A stretch of DNA of 7,874 nucleotides from Pseudomonas sp. UBA5782 (GTDB lineage Bacteria > Pseudomonadota > Gammaproteobacteria > Pseudomonadales > Pseudomonadaceae): NCBI GenBank assembly GCA_002418465.1, contig DIEE01000279.1:1-7874 (forward strand), in the 5' to 3' direction. Below the pieces are notes generated by a model. It saw only the letters and a list, made by a program, of their open reading frames with translations. It ran no database searches and was not told the DNA's origin. The position numbers and the translations under genes were made by a program. How positions within the stretch are numbered: position 1 is the first letter of the stretch; every line of letters begins with the position of its first letter. Of this stretch, positions 6,104 to 7,874 are shown in pieces.

Positions 6104-6199
6104 TGCATTCCCTCTCTAGAGCCATCGAATGGCCATGAAAACATAGAGAATGCGACGCCCGGTAGCAGGCCGAGGTTCCCCGGCCCAGGCGACGGATGG
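6104..6199 (-). other. Intergenic region between yajQ and the mscS-like gene, with GC hairpin
   Basis: After the yajQ stop, the minus strand can form a 7-bp stem GGCCGGG/CTCGGCC around a GAAC loop (6168-6185, one G-U pair). No U-tract follows, so it is not a standard terminator and readthrough into the channel gene is possible. Closer to the channel gene, GCATTC (6105-6110) pairs with GAATGC (6148-6153) and encloses a small GCCAT/ATGGC hairpin (6121-6133). This would place the Shine-Dalgarno in a structured leader. Confidence 0.35.
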
Positions 6200-6679
6200 T
6201 CAGTCGCGGAAGTTGTTGTACTGCAGCGGCATGCCCAGGTCCTGGGTGCGCAGCAGGGCGATGGCTTCCTGCAGGTCATCGCGTTTCTTGCCGGTGATGC
6301 GCACCTGCTCGCCCTGGATGGCGGCCTGAACCTTGAGTTTCGCGTCCTTCACTAGCGCGACGATCTTCTTCGCCAGTTCCTTGTCGATACCTTCACGCAA
6401 GGTGGCTTCCTGCTTCACTACCTTGCCGGAGGCGTAGGCATCCTTGAGCTCCAGGCACTGCACGTCGATCTTGCGCTTGACCAGCGACAGCTTGAGGATC
6501 TCGATCATCTGCTCGAGCTGGAAATCCGCATCGGCGGTCAGCGTGACGACCTTTTCCTTGAACTCGAAACTGCCCTTGCCACGCAGGTCGTAGCGGCGTT
6601 CGAGCTCCTTCATGGCATTGTCCACGGCATTGGTGACTTCGTGCTTGTCCAGCTCCGACACCACGTCGAAAGAGGGCAT
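6200..6679 (-). CDS. yajQ: YajQ-family nucleotide-binding protein
   Basis: A complete 159-residue cytoplasmic protein close to E. coli YajQ (about 163). It shows the family pattern: MPSFDVVSELD at the start, ERRYDLRGKGS (27-37), a lysine-rich central part, ITGKKRDDLQEAI, and the C-terminal QYNNFRD (153-159). The fold is two RNA-recognition-motif-like ferredoxin domains. Family members bind nucleotides or RNA, and homologues in Xanthomonas, and reportedly P. aeruginosa, bind cyclic di-GMP and act with a transcription factor in virulence control. The start at 6679 is chosen because homologues begin MPSFDVVSE and GGAG at 6688-6691 lies 8 nt upstream; the frame extends to 6772, but those 31 residues overlap the promoter and are unconserved in type. 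A perfect TATAAT at 6763-6758 lies upstream. It is divergent from the response regulator gene. Confidence 0.94.
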   Translation of the reverse strand: MPSFDVVSELDKHEVTNAVDNAMKELERRYDLRGKGSFEFKEKVVTLTADADFQLEQMIEILKLSLVKRKIDVQCLELKDAYASGKVVKQEATLREGIDKELAKKIVALVKDAKLKVQAAIQGEQVRITGKKRDDLQEAIALLRTQDLGMPLQYNNFRD

Positions 6680-6734
6680 GTGGCTTGCTCCAGATTGATG
6701 GCGCGTTCGGCCTGTCGAGCGGTCCGCGCCTGGC

Positions 6735-6765
6735 TTGACGGTTAAAAATGCGCGGTCATTATAAC
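6735..6765 (+). promoter_or_regulatory. Candidate promoter of the response regulator gene
   Basis: TTGACG (6735-6740, 5 of 6 to consensus) is followed at 16 bp by CATTAT (6757-6762, 4 of 6) or at 19 bp by TATAAC (6760-6765, 5 of 6). Neither combination is ideal. It overlaps the yajQ promoter on the other strand. Confidence 0.35.
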
Positions 6766-6768
6766 CGC
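6752..6768. promoter_or_regulatory. 17-bp near-palindrome over the yajQ -10 element (candidate operator)
   Basis: GCGGTCATTATAACCGC is symmetrical about position 6760 with a single mismatched pair (6757/6763). It contains the perfect minus-strand -10 TATAAT (6763-6758) and the plus-strand TATAAC (6760-6765). A repressor bound here would shut both divergent genes; equally the symmetry may arise from two overlapping AT-rich -10 elements. Confidence 0.4.
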
Positions 6769-6783
6769 ACAACCCATAAGCAA
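6758..6783 (-). promoter_or_regulatory. Candidate sigma-70 promoter of yajQ
   Basis: The minus strand has a perfect -10 TATAAT at 6763-6758. The best -35 candidate, TTGCTT (6783-6778), has a short 14-bp spacer; the alternative CGTTGC at 16 bp is a poor match. The -10 position would give a leader of about 70 nt before the ATG at 6679. Confidence 0.45.
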
Positions 6784-6826
6784 CGCCTGGCCGGCAGGAT
6801 GCCCGGTCCTCTTCGAGTCAGTTCTA

Positions 6827-7789
6827 ATGCCAAACGCGTACCTCAGCATACTGGTCGTGGACGATGCCAAATTCTCCAGCGCCATGATCGGCCGCGCGCT
6901 CAGCCAGGCCGGTTACCAGGACGTGCGCTTCGCCAGCAGCGCCGAGGAGGCCTTGCAACAGCTCGAGTTGCGCCCGGCCAGCGTGCTACTCGCCGACTGG
7001 CTGATGCCGGAGATCGACGGCCTCGAGCTCACCGCGCGGGTGCGCCAACTCGACGAGATGGCCGACCACTACACCTACATCGTCCTGCTCACCGGCAAGG
7101 AAGGCGAAAACGTGCTGCACGAAGCCTTCGATCGCGGCGTCGACGATTTCATCAGCAAATCGGAGATGAGCGAGCAGCTGCTGCCGCGCGTGTTCGCCGC
7201 CGACCGCCTGTGCAACACCCTGCAGCGGCTGCTCCAGGAAAACCGCCTGCTGACGCAGAACATCGCCAGCCTCGAACAGCGCAACCTGGTCGACTCGGTC
7301 ACCGGCCTGGGCAATCCGCGCTACCTGCGGATCAAGCTCGGCGACAGCCTGCGCCAGGTGGAGTCGCGCGGCGGCGCGCTCTGCTACCTGCTCATCGGCC
7401 TGCCGGAAACCGGCGAGCTGCGGCAGACGTACGGCGAGGATTTCTACGCCGAACTGCTGCACGGCATCGCCCGGCGCCTGCAGCAGCTGGTGCGGCCGCT
7501 GGACGTGCTGGCGCGCCTGGACGACACCCATTTCGGTCTGATCACCATCCTCGAAGACCTCCATGAATGCTCGCCGACCAGCTTCCGACGCCTGCACGAA
7601 GGCCTCAATCTGAAGGCCTTCAAGACCAGCGAGGGCTTCATCACCCTGAAGGCCGGGATCGGCTTGGTCGGCGCGGACGCCAAGGCGCTGCCGCTGGACG
7701 CGCAGACGCTGATCGAGCACGGCACGGCGCTGCTGCCGGAGTCCTACGCCAGCGGCCGGGTCGCCGCGCTGCGCCTGGGCAGCCGCTGA
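6827..7789 (+). CDS. Response regulator with intact REC and degenerate GGDEF domain
   Basis: A 320-residue cytoplasmic protein. The REC domain (about 5-125) has every phosphorylation residue: Asp12-Asp13, phosphoacceptor Asp57 in LLADWLMP, Thr89 and Lys111 in DDFISKS. A linker helix leads to a GGDEF-like domain beginning DSVTGLGN (156-163). The signature GGDEF is replaced by DDTHF (232-236) and the upstream metal- and substrate-binding residues are not recognisable, so diguanylate cyclase activity is very unlikely. RPLD at 223-226, five residues before DDTHF, has the exact spacing of the inhibitory I-site (RxxD), suggesting that c-di-GMP binding is kept. P. aeruginosa PA4396, a regulator with a similarly degenerate motif, seems to be the counterpart (recalled). 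The ribosome-binding site before the ATG is weak. No histidine kinase is adjacent, so it is an orphan here. panE starts 10 nt after its stop. Confidence 0.9.
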   Translation: MPNAYLSILVVDDAKFSSAMIGRALSQAGYQDVRFASSAEEALQQLELRPASVLLADWLMPEIDGLELTARVRQLDEMADHYTYIVLLTGKEGENVLHEAFDRGVDDFISKSEMSEQLLPRVFAADRLCNTLQRLLQENRLLTQNIASLEQRNLVDSVTGLGNPRYLRIKLGDSLRQVESRGGALCYLLIGLPETGELRQTYGEDFYAELLHGIARRLQQLVRPLDVLARLDDTHFGLITILEDLHECSPTSFRRLHEGLNLKAFKTSEGFITLKAGIGLVGADAKALPLDAQTLIEHGTALLPESYASGRVAALRLGSR

Positions 7790-7799
7790 TGCGGCGCCC

Positions 7800-7874
7800 G
7801 TGAGCTGGCATGTGCTCGGCGCGGGCAGCCTCGGCACGCTGTGGGCCGCACGGCTGGCGCGGGCGGGTCTGCCG
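7800..7874 (+). CDS. panE: 2-dehydropantoate 2-reductase (ketopantoate reductase), N-terminal fragment
   Basis: Exactly 25 codons lie in the window before it runs off the right edge. They begin MSWHVLGAGSLGTLWAARLA, with the dinucleotide-binding GAGSLG loop (residues 7-12) directly after the first strand, as in PanE/ApbA. The full enzyme reduces ketopantoate to pantoate with NADPH in pantothenate and CoA synthesis. The GTG start at 7800 is the only plausible one near the conserved N-terminus; no strong Shine-Dalgarno precedes it. A four-codon frame (ATG CGG CGC CCG TGA, 7789-7803) begins on the last base of the regulator's stop, and its stop overlaps the GTG, so panE translation may depend on ribosomes coming from the upstream gene. 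Identification from so short a fragment rests on the motif and the recalled gene order. Confidence 0.75.
   Translation, partial: MSWHVLGAGSLGTLWAARLARAGLP

Noticed and set aside
6168..6185. Intrinsic terminator after yajQ
   Set aside because: The GC hairpin is real, but there is no following U-tract on the minus strand.
6680..6772. N-terminal extension of yajQ by 31 codons
   Set aside because: It runs over the -10 TATAAT, and family members begin MPSFDVVSE, which has its own GGAG site.

Overview
The window looks like a piece of core chromosome from a Pseudomonas-type gammaproteobacterium. It is GC-rich, densely coded and has strong G/C third-position bias. The gene order fxsA, HugZ-like, FabG-like SDR, DUF481, atl, ampG, mscS-like, yajQ, response regulator, panE matches, from memory, the stretch around PA4387-PA4397 of P. 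aeruginosa. I could not run a comparison. No tRNA, rRNA, insertion sequence, phage gene or CRISPR array was seen.

Layout. The left edge holds the first codons of fxsA (minus) and, upstream of it, a HugZ-like FMN/heme-family protein (minus). A 99-bp divergent region separates that gene from a plus-strand SDR reductase. After the SDR stop comes a 127-bp concentric inverted-repeat element, then a strong two-way terminator shared with the convergent DUF481 outer-membrane gene (minus). A second divergent region (166 bp) leads to atl and ampG (plus), which lie in the same frame 33 nt apart and are probably co-transcribed. ampG converges on an MscS-type channel gene (minus) with only 7 nt between the stops. 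yajQ (minus) lies upstream of the channel. A third divergent region (147 bp) carries back-to-back promoter-like sequences and a 17-bp near-palindrome. It leads to a REC plus degenerate-GGDEF response regulator (plus), followed closely by the first 25 codons of panE.

Functional themes. AmpG imports anhydromuropeptides for peptidoglycan recycling, which in Pseudomonas feeds the AmpR/AmpC beta-lactamase signal. The DUF481 barrel and the MscS channel are further envelope proteins. YajQ, whose family includes c-di-GMP-binding members, faces a response regulator that has lost GGDEF catalysis but keeps a correctly spaced RxxD I-site, so this divergent pair may be two c-di-GMP receptors. Atl is a DNA alkylation-damage recognition protein.

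The items most worth a second look are the 127-bp element after the SDR gene, a gapless 72-residue internal duplication in AmpG, and the I-site-bearing degenerate GGDEF regulator beside yajQ. No wholly new multi-gene system is evident; most of the window is ordinary core genome.
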